NCBI GenBank assembly: GCA_012845835.1
Contig: JABAKD010000027.1
Span: 1,404,189-1,468,188, forward strand
Direction: 5' to 3'
DNA: 64,000 nucleotides
Origin: Undaria pinnatifida
Lineage: Eukaryota > Sar > Phaeophyceae > Laminariales > Alariaceae
Shown: positions 53,216 to 64,000 of the stretch, in pieces
Numbering within the stretch: position 1 is the stretch's first letter
How the letters are laid out: each line of letters begins with the position of its first letter
Notes under the pieces: generated by a model
Databases searched by the model: none
Told to the model about the DNA's origin: nothing
What the model saw: the letters and a program-made list of their open reading frames with translations, nothing else
Made by a program: the position numbers and the translations under genes

Positions 53216-54129
53216 CGACTTACAGGATACACTTGACAAACTGATGCATTTTATCCCTAGCATATTCCTCAGCTCCAGAGTGACTGGAGCCTGTCCTGTG
53301 GCCACGGACTTGGTTATGCGAGTTGTGTGAGAACAACAACAACAACAACAACAACAACGACACGATGTATGTTATGCCTTTCGCCTACAACTCGTGGTGT
53401 TAGTGTTGTAAAAATGGTGTGATAAGGGGCGGGAAGGCTTCTGTGTTCACTCACTTCCGGGTTGCCGTCATTCCGCCATAAATATCTAACATAAACATTA
53501 TTCTAGCGGTCTACTTCATTTTAGAATCTTCTGTTAATCGCGTCATCGCGGTGTTACAGCATTGCGTTCTACGCTAGCGTTGCGTTCGAGTGGTTCAAGT
53601 CTACCAATAAAATATAAATATGAAGTCAATGACATGATACGGAGTTTAGTGGTGGTGGAACGATTTTTGTTTCTAGCCGATGCGTTCATCATCCCAGAAG
53701 GATAGGGTACGGGTTCGACATATTTTCAGTCTGCCTTGCACGTAAATGGTTTTGGTGTGTTACAATGAATGGTATTTGTTGTTGCACCGCGATTTTTAGG
53801 GGTGGTTTACGTTTTCTAGTTTTAGCTGAGGCGTCAAGTCACTTCAAAAGTAGGGCATAACTGTGCGATAAATTATATGCCTTCCTCCTACTACTAATTA
53901 TAACCTCTACCAACTAGTGTCGGCGGGTTCTAATTTTTGATGAGGGGTGGGAACGCTCTTTTGTTAGATACACACAACTGACTTCGGGGTTGCCGTCTTG
54001 CCGTCTAGGTCTCATCATCCCGGTGACAACGTGTTGGGTTCTAAGCTGCTAGTGTTGGGGTGGAGTGACTGGTGCTAGGCGTGGTGGTGCACGTTTACAA
54101 ATTAAATAATAATCTGGAGTCAGTACCAT
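53216..54129. other. Unassigned interval with (CAA)n microsatellite
   Basis: AACAACAACAAC repeats at about 53331-53357. A partial C-rich end block (CGACTTACAGGATACACTTG) starts the interval. Two diverged blocks containing GATAAGGGGCGGGAAGGCTT-like and GATGAGGGGTGGGAACGCTC-like words suggest an old duplication. No gene. Confidence 0.5.
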
Positions 54130-54744
54130 AATATCGCCTCATTGTCTATTTAGATCCGTCCATGCCGCTGATTCAATTTTCACCCCCCCCGGCCCCCAAC
54201 GCCCTCTTCTTCCTCACCACCCGCACCATCCCCTAGACTTAGCACCAGGCGTATAGCAAACCCCTACATCTATGCGACCTAAAGCCCTCCCCCCCCCCCC
54301 CCGCATTTCGCCCCCTCTCCCCCACGAGGAGGATTTATAGTTTCCACGCACAAATTGAGCTGCCCCACCTGTCCCTCCCCCCCCCTCCCCCTGCCGCTCC
54401 CTTTTGACCAAAATCAGGCCCCCCCGTCCTCAAAAACTCCGCCCCACCCCTCGCCGGTTATTTGACTTGCAGGGTTCACTTGATTTGATGAACTGATGCA
54501 TTTCCTTCCACAGCTGTCAGATTTTGTGCCCTTCGAAAACGGGTTTTATAGTTTCCGCGCACAGACTGACTAGCATCACACTGTTGACCTTGATAGCTAT
54601 ACTGTAGTTGCAAGGGGAGTCGCTGACCTACATACTTAAACAACCCATAATACGCGCGATCGAAGAATCACACACAGCTTGCAAAGATGACTTTCGACAA
54701 AATATTCGATCTCACAGCTGGAGTGTATATTTATTGTTATATAC
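54130..54744 (+). repeat. C-rich modular repeat cluster 5
   Basis: Lead C-runs, core modules at about 54325 and 54523, and the complete terminal block to CACAGCTGGAGTGTATATTT. It abuts the truncated gypsy pol at about 54745. Confidence 0.85.
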
Positions 54745-54747
54745 TCA

Positions 54748-55504
54748 ATGCAAGATACATTGAACATGTTAACACGCTGGGCAATAGCATTGCAGTCTTT
54801 TGACTTCGCCGTCCAACACAAACCAGGTAAACTACACGTCGTACCGGATAGGCTTTCGCGAATGTTTGCGTTCGAGCACCAGCAACAAGTAGCTGTGCTG
54901 TCCCTCGCGCCCATTTGCCGCAATGTACCAGATGACCTCAAGCTACAAGCAGCCCGTGTTCCTCGACCATATCAGATCTCCGCCGACAAACTGGCTAACC
55001 TAGAACCAGTACGCAGCGATCGGGAGCTCTTTAGTGCGAAATCAGTATTCGTGAGCGCTATAAAAATGTTTTTATGTCCGTCGATCAAGAAAAACTCCGC
55101 TCAGCACAAAATTAGAGTACGGACGGTACATCGATTACATACAACGCGCAGATGCACCATTACCCGAGAAAAAAATGAAAACAACCATGTCTTACTCTTC
55201 AGTGCAGGACGGGCTGTTGTTCAACTCTTACGTTCCGGGATATCTTCAAAAACGAAGCACCTTCCGCGATCAACTCGTAGTACCGGAGGCCCTTGTTGGA
55301 TTAATTCTGCACGCCTACCACGATCACGTTCTATCCGGAGGACACCTCGCATTTCGCCCGGCTTTAAAAAACATCCTCCAGAAATATTGGTGGCTCACCA
55401 TCGGCCGCGACGTACAAGAATGGTGCGAAAAATGCCAAGCTTGTCAACGACGAAAAACAATACACAACAGACTCAAACTCCAGACCGGCCATTTACCTAC
55501 CTAG
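54748..55504 (+). pseudogene. gypsy-2 RNase H tail and integrase zinc domain
   Basis: The first frame reads RWAIALQSFDFAVQHKPGKL and HVVPDRLSRM, the end of RNase H. After a frameshift near 55.10-55.17 kb, the second frame reads YHDHVLSGGHLAFR...YWWLTI...CEKCQACQRRKT, the intact HHCC zinc domain, before a TAG at about 55502. Confidence 0.88.
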
Positions 55505-56113
55505 CGGCCATTTCAACAAATATCGGTTGACTTAGTAGAGTACCAATCGGTATAAACGTCAGCCGCAGGGATCGAATGTAAATACGTTCTCTCGATGATG
55601 GACCATCTGACGAGGTTTGCGGTGCTATTGCCAGTACGTACTAAAACGGCCGAAACAGTAGCCAATGCCATAGTCGACAGAATAGCAAGCATTTTCGGCC
55701 CACCAGAAACCTTGCATAGCGATCAAGGACCCGATTTTGAGAATATAGTGATATACCAGCTGAAACAAATACTCGGATACAAAAAACCCCGCACAACGCC
55801 GTACCGGCCGCAGGGTAATTCAGTATCCGAACGGGTGCACTCAACGATGCACAGCATGCTAGCAATACACAGTGCAGTCGATCAAAGCAACTGGGCCACT
55901 CTCTTTACGTTTGTACAGTTAGCGCACAACACTAATTTTAGTGCAACGATGCATAAGACACCGTTCTTCTTAATGTTCGGACGACAACTCCGACTCCCAG
56001 TCGACATAACTTTCGGTATTCCTCATGTAGAAAGAAGAGCAGACGCCGAGGAATTCGCAATCACACAAGGGACAATTTGCAAATCACTTTTGAGGTCGCC
56101 CGCGGAAACTTAA
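55505..56113 (+). pseudogene. gypsy-2 integrase catalytic core
   Basis: The same frame continues after the TAG with RPFQQISVDLVEYQSV (first Asp), meets a TAA at about 55557, then is open. It goes on with SMMDHLTRFAVLLPVRTKTA, FGPPETLHSDQGPDFENIV (second Asp) and VSERVHSTMHSMLAIHS (Glu). The three catalytic acidic residues are all present. Both stops could come from CAG and CAA by single C-to-T changes. Confidence 0.88.
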
Positions 56114-56759
56114 CCGAGCGTGCAGACAAACAGGCAAAACAGAATAGCAAGCCTAAACCGTACCCGGTGTTCAAACCTAGACAGGAAGTACTCGTGTACA
56201 AACCTTACCAGGATTCGGATGGGCCCAACCCGAAACTGCTATTACCACGGCGAAGACCGTATATCGTCTGCTCACAATTATCACCAGTGGTGTATAGAGT
56301 ACGACTCACGAACGACACTCGACGGGTGTCAATCCACCTCGCCCACATAAAGCCCTACTATCAACGGGAGACACCACCCGCACCTCAATTTGAGAAGCTG
56401 ACGGAATTGGTTTCAGGGGAGCCTATTCCCCTACCCGAGCTGGACCATCCAGACATAGCTCAACCCAAAATTGACTCGATCATGAACGGGGACCTGGCTG
56501 ACCAAGCCCCCACAACTACAAGTACCGCCTAAGACTCCGAAGATACGGCCCTGAATCTGACCTCGAGCATCGCGAGGACGAAATACCCCAACGTCACGAA
56601 TTGATCGCCGCATACCGAGCCCAAAAGGGTTTGCAACTCGCGATAACCTCACCTTCTTCGCCTCCCCTCCCTTCTCTCGGGAAACAGAAGCGTACAGTAG
56701 GCAGGAACGAGCACGAATGGAGACAGCGCAAATATATTTTCAGATGTTCCGCGGCGTAA
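56077..56759 (+). pseudogene. gypsy-2 integrase C-terminus and chromodomain
   Basis: The frame 56077-56532 has the NLTERADKQAKQ linker and the GPY-like module (FKPRQEVLVYKPYQDSDGPN, ...VYRVRLTNDTRRVSIHLAHI). After a one-base shift near 56525 the frame reads YRLRRYGPESDLEHREDEIP and RHELIAAYRAQKG, which matches the second half of a chromodomain. A basic tail ends at TAA 56757-56759. Confidence 0.75.
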
Positions 56760-57547
56760 CCGAATAACGAACAAGTTGGCAATCACAGTTGACTTAGCTG
56801 TAGGCACAAAAGTCAACAACGGTGATGAGAGTAGCACCAGCAGACATGGTAGTACACGCTCGTGTCTACCATGATCCGACGGGCACTTTACCCGGCATTC
56901 CGGTGGGAATAGCCGGGGCAAGGAGGCGTGAAGAAAATTTTTGTACTAAACGGGGAGAAGCTGTAAGAAGCGTGACACTTCGTGCCCGTGCCCGACACTC
57001 CGTTCCGAACGGGACAAAACAGCAACACCACTGTCAAGCCACAAAATGGTTCGAACACTAAATACACGCGGGGAATGAGACCCACGCGACTCCGACTCCG
57101 CCCCACATAAAACGAAGTCACACGTTGATGCACCTAGATCAACCGAGCCGACTTCGAGTGAAAATATATAGGCGGACCTGCCCACAAAAGAGGAATCACG
57201 AAATAATTTCGCTGCCCGTGGTTCCCAGAACAGCAACCACGAGGTGCGCACCAGTACGTGTGGCCACACGGAAAACGTGCGTTGATATAATAGTTGGAAA
57301 CCCCATACAACTCCAGTATACGCTGTCAGCATGCAAGCTCGAAAATGTAAGCATCTTCGCTCGACCGGTGCTTCACACCCGTGTTTACTAAACATGTCAG
57401 TTATAAGAAGTGGATACACCCATATAATAGCTGCTGTGTCTCGATCCGATAAATCGACACCCCGTTTCCTCAATTTGTCATCCTCCCGACGACCGCTACA
57501 ATACCACCCCTATCTATGATGAGCTTGCAGCGAATACAAAGGGGGGT
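56760..57547 (+). other. gypsy-2 3' untranslated region and polypurine tract
   Basis: No conserved sense frame. A 175-codon antisense frame (56946-57473) has no recognised motif. The region ends in ATACAAAGGGGGG, a polypurine tract directly before the LTR. Confidence 0.65.
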
Positions 57548-57890
57548 GATGTGGAAGACAGGGTCGTAGATACCTATCGTAGATCTCGTACACGCATGCG
57601 CGAGAGGACACGTCATCGGTCAGGCAGTGCACGATCCAGGATCTCGAGCGGTGTCACCCGTCATAGATGGTGTTGACCCGTCCCCTGTGGGTCAGCTACC
57701 GAAAGATAATCCCGCCGCATGACGAGAGGGCATAAAACCACCGTCACTCTAGCTTTAGCATCCTTACTACATCTAAGAAGGAAAGGTTTCAGCGTGCGCC
57801 CGCTGTGAAGGCGATTGTCAAGGGACCTTAGCACCGCGACGCACTCTCCGCCTTGACTTAAGCTCCGCGTCGCCCTCTTTGCTCCGATGC
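57548..57890 (+). repeat. gypsy-2 3' LTR
   Basis: It starts TGATGTGGAAGACAGGG directly after the polypurine tract. It holds a CATAAAACC box at about 57730 as a possible TATA region. The right end is uncertain, with CCA at about 57889-57891 as one candidate. No second copy is in the window for comparison. Confidence 0.7.
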
Positions 57891-58165
57891 CAGCTACGAG
57901 ACGAGTACAAGACCTCCGGGACCGCCCTCTCTACTTCGACGCCTGGACCCGTGAGAGGCCAGACTCCATAAAAATAACAATTAAAAACATGTATTTCACA
58001 AGCGCCCCCCGGCCGCGTGACGGTGGCATCTCAATGCAACACGTACCTCTTATGAAACCCCTCCAAAGTTTTATGAATCAGGCCTACCCGGACTCTGACA
58101 GCCCCGGTCCCTTCTTCTGCAGAGCTATCAACCTCTCGGACCGTAAGGCGGCCTGAACTAACCGT
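57891..58165. other. Junction between gypsy-2 LTR and YR copy B, no gene recognised
   Basis: A plus frame (57887-58156, 89 codons) is open but has no recognised motif. Confidence 0.3.
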
Positions 58166-58169
58166 ACTT

Positions 58170-59405
58170 CTAAAAATAATGTGTTTGTGCGAGGACTGCA
58201 GAGATTACTTCAGCCTCTTCACCTGCTGCCCTTACGTATGTCATAAAAGCCCTACACTTCCATCTTCGTGTGCGATGGATTTTCGACTCCGAAATGCCTT
58301 TCGCCGCTAACTGGGTGCCCCCTCCGATTCTTCCCGAGCGTAGCGCAAATTGCATGGGGTCTCTACCGCTGCATCCTACCATCAACCGCAACGCTGCAAC
58401 CGCTTCCGTTCTAGTGAAAACGTTTTAACCGCGCGACGCGGCCCAGACAGTCAGCGGCGCCCCCCCTGGCAGCCCGGGATGCAAAGATGCAAGTCGAGCA
58501 ATTTCAGAAGAACTTCGAAGATCCCCATCGACACACACCCCATCTCCCTCTCGTTCGACAACCGCGTACGCGCAATCGTGCACCCTGCTCTTTTTTATCG
58601 CATTTCGACACCACAAATCTGATCTGCGCTGCCGTGGCGGTCGATCTGTTCCCGAACTCAACCTGTACTCCTCCGCGCGAAAACGTGGGGCACTTTCGCG
58701 TCAAACAAAACTCTGGGTGAACTTTGCCATCCGCGAAAGCCCACAGCTTTGACGCTCTGCACAACAGAAAATATGTCATCGCGAGTCCCAGCCACATAAC
58801 ACGCCCACCGTCTTCCATACTTTCGAATGCCTGTCGGACTTGTGATAACAGTTACCACGACAGCGGTAATCTAACCTATGATTTCTTTTTTGACATGCCG
58901 TGCGCCCGGTCTATCCCATCTCCTACAGCTGCTATAATGTAATGCGACATCGGCAACTCCCATCCAGCGAACTTTTTGTGTAGTATGCTAATTGCGGCCA
59001 AGTATCCTCTAACAGTAGACTACCGATTACTATGCACAAAATAGCGAGACCCCATAAACCGAGCAGATCAGACAACACTTCCTTGGGGTCAGCAAGCGTG
59101 TGAAACCACGGTTCGTTTCCCCGCGCTTGTCTCTCTTTTATCCAGGTGTTCCACTTCGCTAGATAGTTTTTCTGCGTACTCTTCCCGACTGAACCGAGCG
59201 CGAGCGTTTCAACTAATCCCGCTAACTCGTCCTTGTGTCCTCGGTTGTTGCCCTCTGTTCCTGCAGGGGCTTGTGCGAACAGTAGACACAATAGAAGCGA
59301 ACAGTGGACACAATAGTGTGCCTGCCGTATGTGGATCGAGGGACATACCCCACCACGCACGCGAATCAGCCGGGTTGTGCGATGCTCATTATGTCCCGCA
59401 GGCAA
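58170..59405 (-). pseudogene. Family-2 YR copy B, tyrosine recombinase
   Basis: The frame 58932-59405 has the core-binding region (ALGSVGKSTQKNYLAKWNTW). The frame 58504-58818 has MTYFLLCRASKLWAFADGKV, around the first catalytic Arg. The frame 58170-58391 has FALRSGRIGGGTQLAAKGIS, where the usual His-x-x-Arg appears as Arg-x-x-Arg, then RRWKCRAFMTYVRAAGEEAE with the catalytic Tyr region. At least two frameshifts separate the parts. Confidence 0.8.
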
Positions 59406-59680
59406 TCGTAATGCTTGCTGAAAATGCTCTTTGTCTGAAATACGGCATCGAAAACTCCCTTACCCCTCGTTCCAATGTCTTGTTCCGACCACTCGTCAGC
59501 GTTGGTGAGCTCTTTGACCTTGTCCGCCAGGATCACACGAGGCCAACGGGACATACCATCAGCTAGTGTGTTCCGTACGCCGGGAATGTGTTATGCAGTA
59601 TGGTTCCAGCCCCCCTTGAATTCGAGACGCCCGAGCATTCTCATGAGTACGCATGCTCGTTTGTCCCTCGACCTCCCGCA

Positions 59681-60030
59681 TCAAGCGATCCAAGATATTG
59701 CTGCCGTGTTGTCACCGCGCATCAGAATCGGATTCCCCTTTGCGTCTGCTCTGTCTCCTACCAGTTGAAGCATGATCCACGCGGTCACGATCATACCCAA
59801 TAACTCCAAGGGGTTGATCGTGATGTTGCAGGTCTCTCGCCGATCAGCTTTTCTCTTTAGCTCTTCTGTCAGTTCTATTGGCAAGTCGTATATCCAAAAT
59901 ACCTTCCCTTCGACGCCAAAACCGCCCACTGCCTCGAAACTGGCGTCAGCCAGGTAGTGGTTTCTGTTTTTGCCGGCCGTGTAACAGGGAGAGCTAAGCG
60001 CCTTGCCTTCGTGTAGCAGTTCGTGATCGA
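59681..60030 (-). pseudogene. Family-2 YR copy B, RNase H
   Basis: The minus strand reads LADASFEAVGGFGVEGKVFW, then INPLELLGMIVTAWIMLQLV and NPILMRGDNTAAISWI. These are the RNase H landmarks shared with the complete element (DASGDAMGGF, INVLELLAMVVTAW, LMRGDNMSAVHW). The start of the same domain lies in copy A near 35.3 kb. Confidence 0.8.
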
Positions 60031-60399
60031 TAGCTCACTTCCAGAATAGATGGTCAGTGTGAAACCCTATACCGAGTCCTACGGAACGGTTCTGGTTTTT
60101 TCTACCGCCGGGTCAGCCGCAGCAACCTCCACACAAAATACCTACCAGCCCGTACTACGTGCGTGAGGTTCCACAACTTACCGGCCGTGCTAAGCACGTT
60201 CCTCGCCGTCGCTTCCCTTCTGCTCTGGGGCCATTGCTCGAACATGAATATCTGTATCGCTTCAAACTTTCGCGCGGAACCGAAATTTTCATGGAATGGG
60301 AGCTGATAGGGAAGCCTAGCGCGTCAATCGTGGTGTCCCAGTCCGTGCTTTATTTTGGCGCGAGAATGGTCGTTACTCCCACCCCCCCCGGGCCGAACA

Positions 60400-60960
60400 A
60401 TCGCACGTGACCCGAACCCAGAGAGGCTGACGTAAGGCTGTAGTGTCGTCGTCAGAGTGCCTTAACCTGACATGTAGCTAGTCGTCAACGTACACGGATA
60501 TGAAGAATGGGTCGGATTTCCCCCCCCCACAGTGAGTTTTGACGTTTGCCTCCGGCGGTATTGGTGTTGGTTTTCGGTCTTTCTAACGCTCCACCACCTT
60601 TACGTGAGCTACCATTTTTTTTTCTTCGTCAAACAACCGAGCTGAATCGATCGCGGTGTTGCAGTGCGCATGTGCGGCCGCCGCCGACATAACGCCCCAG
60701 AACCCCGGCGATCCCGACCATCCGAAAGTCAAACAAAAAATAATTACTACAAGCTCTCCTATGATGTAGCAAAATTTGTGGGCTTATCCGGGTCTACTCG
60801 CACGTTCCGAAAAGCGTTTGACATGTCAGCCTTGCTCATCAAAGCATCCTCTTTTCTGGGATTTTCCTTCTCAAGGTCACGAGTTCGCCTAGAAACTTGG
60901 GCAGCGCTCCACCGTCAGGCATTAGGGGACGGTATCGGTGTCAGTGTCTTCGTTTAGACC
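60400..60960 (-). pseudogene. Family-2 YR copy B, reverse transcriptase
   Basis: The minus strand aligns with 34.34-34.83 kb of copy A: SKADMSNAFRNVRVDPDKP (motif A) and a VYVDD box followed by a stop codon, then HSDDDTTALR. Several frames are used. No intact enzyme remains. Confidence 0.7.
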
Positions 60961-61004
60961 CCTTTTCTTCTCTCTGCTCTGCACATCGAACAAAATATCA
61001 TTGA

Positions 61005-61487
61005 TTATCCGACCTCGTGTGTCACGACCGCCACCAGTGGAGATACTCTGAGATTAGATATTTCGTGTGCAGCTGGTTTCTGTATCACTAAACGTTTTCG
61101 GCGCCTGACGTCTTCCCGGATTTTTTCCCAAATTGCCTGCAAGTGCTCGGTGACACTTCTGTGGTTTCCGTACTGTAACGCGCGCTCGAGATCAGTTTCG
61201 GACGCTACTGCATTCACCGGCACCCCTCCTGTGACAATCATGACCAGCTCATCCACTACCCCGAAGCCATTTAGATCTCCAAAGTAACGCTGTATGTATA
61301 CGGGGCTTATAAGTGGTCCTGCCAAGAATCCTCCTATCAGTCGAGCTACGTCTCCCACGACTCTTTGTTTTTTTTGGACCATGGCTGTGCAAATGTTCTC
61401 TAGCTTGTACAATAGATGTTTTCTCTCTCGAGAGTCGAGGCCTTCTTGTCCAAGTCCGTCTTTCTGAACGTGCCACTGCTGTTCCAT
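61005..61487 (-). pseudogene. Family-2 YR copy B, pre-RT module
   Basis: A 160-codon open frame reads MEQQWHVQKDGLGQEG, then VVGDVARLIGGFLAGPLIS, YIQRYFGDLNGFGVVDELVM, IVTGGVPVNAVASETDLERA and LQYGNHRSVTEHLQAIWEKI. It aligns closely with 33690-34190. Confidence 0.85.
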
Positions 61488-61529
61488 GCGTTCTGTACTT
61501 TTTCGCCTGCGCGTCTCCCCGTAGGGAAG

Positions 61530-62440
61530 TCACGGGCGTGTTGACCCGCCACACTCCCGTGGGTCAACGGGTATCAACGTGCTAACGTCTGTCTGCTGTA
61601 CTGGCGGCTCTACTTGTCCTTGCCTTCGCGGCCCCTCTCTCTGCTCTGATCTGTGCATATACTCCAACGGCGTGCTTTCTGCTTCTGTGGGGTATCTGCT
61701 GTACTGTACAGGTGGACAGTCGTTCTGGTTTGAGCCTTCTACCCGATTGATGTTTTTCCGACTCACGCGGAAGTGAGGTGTTCTGGCCCTCTTCTCCTGT
61801 TGTTCTGTGCTGCGGTATGGGAGTTTCGCCCCACCGACGTCTGTCCGGTCTCCGAAAGAAGCTAACTTCCGTCTATGCTCAGACGAAGCCTGTGGTTCTG
61901 TGCTGCTGTGGTGTGACAGTTCCGCACCACCGGTTCGCGAAAAAATGTAACTTTCGTCTCTGCTCACACAACGCCTGCTGTTCTGTGCTGTGGTGTGAGA
62001 GTTCCTCACGATGGATAACTGGTTGGTTTGCAAAATAAGGTATCCTTTGTCTCTGCTCACGAAAAGCCTGCTGTTCTGTGCTGGGGTGTGAGAGTTCTGC
62101 GCCACCGATGTATTTTCGGTTCGTTGAATAAGGTGAACTTCGTCTCTGCTCACACGAAGCCTGTGGTTCTGTGCTGCTTTGGTGTGAGAGCTCCGCACCA
62201 CCGGTTCGCGAAATAAGGTAGCTTTCGTCTCTGCTCACACAAAGCTTGCTGTTCTGCGCTGTGGTGTGAGAGTTCCTCACGATGGATAACTGGTTGGTTC
62301 GCGAAATAAAGTAACCTTTGTCTCTGATCACGAAACGCCTGCTGTTCTGTGCTGTGGTGTGAGAGTTCTGCACCACCGATGTATTTTCGGTTCGCGGAAT
62401 AAGGTGAACTTCGTCTCTGCTCACGAAAAGCCTGCTGTTC
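61530..62440 (-). repeat. Family-2 YR copy B, higher-order tandem repeat in coding region
   Basis: Six to seven units of about 90-100 bp share GTCTCTGCTCACACRAAGCC and GTTCTGTGCTG...GTGTGAGAG. Three variant types follow in fixed order: CACCACCGGTTCGCG, CACGATGGATAACTGGTTGG and CACCACCGATGTATTTTCGG. The triplet is itself repeated, giving a unit of about 280 bp twice between 61.87 and 62.44 kb. Open minus frames cross it (61530-62201 and 61879-62424), with words such as NSHTTAQNSRRFVSRDKGYL in alternating frames. Confidence 0.85.
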
Positions 62441-62989
62441 TCGATTTTCTTACACTGGGGTTACCAGAAAATTCGAGGTCTGGGTTGACCTGACTTGCTG
62501 TTCCGACGCATGCGGCTTCTGCCTGCTTGAGATTGGGCGAGACTACTGCTGTAACTGCGTTCTTCTTCCGGCCGCCGCGGTGGTTGCCCATACTCTGCTT
62601 CAGACGTTCTGCTGTGTACTGCACTGCTTTTCCCTCTCGACAACTGATTCTCACCATGAAACAAGGCCGGCGACACCGACCCTGGTACGGGTGCACTGCG
62701 AAGCCCCACGGACCGCTCGATGTTTGCGAAATACTCCTCTCTTCTCTCGCCCCTGCCCCCCCTTCTGTCGGCCCTACCTGACGGTAGAGCCCGAGCTGTC
62801 AATTGTTGCCGCCACTCCCTCTGCCCCGGCCGCCCCTGCCAGCGGGCACGTGTTTTCTTCTAGAACGCACAGTGTTCGGCCGCCACCCTATCGCTCCCCC
62901 TGCCCCTGCTGCCGCTGCCGGTTGCATCTGCTGCTGTTGCGGCGGCGACGGTGGAGGAGGCAGCGGCGGCGACAGCACTTGCGCCTGCT

Positions 62990-63990
62990 GCTATTGTTAC
63001 GCGGCTGTCCCGGCGCCCTGGTCGTATGCATCCAAACCGATGGGCCTCTCGCAACGGAAGCCACGCCACGAGTTGTCACACATCCCCCCAGGCATCTTCG
63101 AGTGCCGCATTCGGACCTTGAAGGGGGTGCCCCACCGCCCCCCCCGCCGGATCGGCCCTGAGCAGGAGCTGCCCACTGCCCACCCGGGCCCGGGGCTTCC
63201 TTCCTTTTGCACGCCCCTCACGCCTGCTGCATTCGGCCCCCAATGCGCTGAGCGCTCCGCAAGGCTAGACTCGTCGGCCTCCCCCGGCAGCGCTCTCATG
63301 GTTTGGAAGGTGGGGGTGACCATGGAATTCCCTGCTCCGAGGGCTGGTGCAGCGTAGGTGTGCTTCCTGTACAGCTCGCTTCCCTGCACCCCAAGCGCTT
63401 TCATGCCTTCGTGCAGGCCGATTTTTATGTTAAACAGCAGCAGCTGTCGAACCTTCACCGAGTGCTCCGCCAGGGTGCTGAAATAACGACGTAGATACAC
63501 CTCGACCAGTTTCTGCACTTTCTTCGACTCTGAGCACCCTCCACCCCGTACTCTAGGGTCTCCATGAGGGCAGCTACGAAGATAGCGAAGTGAATCTCTG
63601 CGGGTATGGCCCTCGGGGTCTATCCTATTGCCACAGGGGGGGGGGGGATCCTCGAACGCAAATTCGGAGCTGGTCTTCAGCTGCTTTGGCACAGCGTCGG
63701 AGACGTGGGTAACGGTATCGAGCACGATCACCAGTAATCATCGATTTATTTCCTCCGAGACGTTGAAGCTGCCGCGGGCGATGGAATGTATTGCCCCCTC
63801 GCCGGCCCGCCAGACGTCAGCCGCCTGCTTGGCGTTTGCCTTTACGCCTGCGGTGACAAAGCCTGCTATATTGTGTTTTTCGTCGCGGATGACATGCTAT
63901 GGGTGCTACCCTTTGCCAGCTGGAGGACTGCGTGCTGAGCCTGGTGTGCCGGCTGCGCCTGTTGGTGCTGCTGGAGCTGCGGGTGCGCTT
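62990..63990 (-). pseudogene. Family-2 YR copy B, Gag-like ORF
   Basis: The frame 62997-63731 is open and reads VLDTVTHVSDAVPKQLKTSS, YLRRYFSTLAEHSVKVRQLL and similar. Upstream in the same frame, past a TGA, it continues with HNIAGFVTAGVKANAKQAAD and VWRAGEGAIHSIARGSFNVS. A Gln-rich segment (PQLQQHQQAQPAHQAQ) in another frame follows to the window edge. By position and composition it is the Gag analogue; no zinc finger was recognised. Confidence 0.6.
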
Positions 63991-64000
63991 GATTGTTCAC

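Larger units (their letters stand above)
54745..57890 (+). mobile_element. 5'-truncated Ty3/gypsy chromodomain retrotransposon (gypsy-2)
   Basis: It begins inside the RNase H tail and continues through integrase, GPY-like module and chromodomain, then about 790 bp of 3' UTR, a polypurine tract (CAAAGGGGGG at about 57538-57547) and an LTR from about 57548. It is related to gypsy-1: both share ICRNVPDD and SDRELF words and the RADKQA linker. Frameshifts and two in-frame stops show decay. Gag, protease and RT are absent from the window. Confidence 0.88.
58170..64000 (-). mobile_element. YR retroelement, family 2, copy B (decayed, runs off window)
   Basis: Read on the minus strand from the window end: Gag-like ORF (about 63990-62990), variable region with tandem repeats (62.44-61.53 kb), pre-RT module (61487-61005), RT (about 60.95-60.40 kb), RNase H (about 60.03-59.68 kb) and tyrosine recombinase (59.40-58.17 kb). 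It is the same family as the fragment at 33-35 kb and distinct from the complete element at 36-45 kb. Frames change frequently and stops interrupt RT, so this copy is dead. Terminal repeats were not recognised. Confidence 0.82.

Noticed and set aside
56946-57473. 175-codon minus frame in gypsy-2 3' UTR
   Set aside because: No recognised domain and antisense to the element. Some elements have antisense genes, but nothing here supports one.
57887-58156. 89-codon frame after the gypsy-2 LTR as a new gag
   Set aside because: No primer-binding site or Gag motif was seen next to it.

Overview
The window is a eukaryotic, repeat-dominated stretch of nuclear DNA with almost no host coding capacity. 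Only one host gene is clearly visible: a three-exon segment of a glycosyltransferase at 2.2-4.3 kb, with GT-AG introns in phase. A second small spliced gene fragment is likely on the minus strand at 51.7-52.2 kb. Retroelement composition, long GT-AG introns and moderate-to-high GC suggest an alga or other stramenopile, perhaps a brown alga; this is inference and no marker gene proves it. I saw no rRNA, tRNA, CRISPR array or bacterial-type operon.

Layout. 0-4.3 kb: a 10-bp minisatellite, an array of diverged ~240-bp repeats, then the glycosyltransferase. 5.8-22.4 kb: an old Ty3/gypsy element with a chromodomain, on the minus strand, bounded by LTRs and a GCCAA target duplication. It carries two younger insertions: a complete but decayed Ty1/copia element (6710-14445, duplication GACGG) and a solo LTR (17546-17981, duplication TCAG). 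22.4-32.5 kb: dispersed repeats, then clusters of an unusual C-rich modular repeat family. 32.7-35.4 kb: a fragment of a tyrosine-recombinase (YR) retroelement. 36.4-45.5 kb: a complete, very young Ngaro/PAT-like YR retrotransposon with split direct repeats A1 - gag - RT/RNase H - YR - B1 A2 B2. 45.5-54.7 kb: tandem and inverted repeats plus more C-rich copies. 54.7-57.9 kb: a 5'-truncated second chromodomain gypsy element with its 3' LTR. 58.2-64.0 kb: a minus-strand YR element of the same family as the 32.7-35.4 kb fragment, running off the window.

The most interesting object is the YR retrotransposon at 36.4-45.5 kb. Its terminal repeats are identical (A) or differ at one base (B), so it moved recently. 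Gag and Pol lie in the same frame with only one UAG between them. That UAG is followed by a 7-nt spacer, a stem-loop and a possible pseudoknot, as in the murine leukaemia virus readthrough signal. The YR frame overlaps the end of pol in the -1 frame. One missing G in a G-run breaks the YR frame just before its C-terminal catalytic region.

The insertions can be ordered in time. Gypsy LTRs differ by about 7-8% by my hand count, copia LTRs by about 3-4%, and the YR terminal repeats by one base in all.
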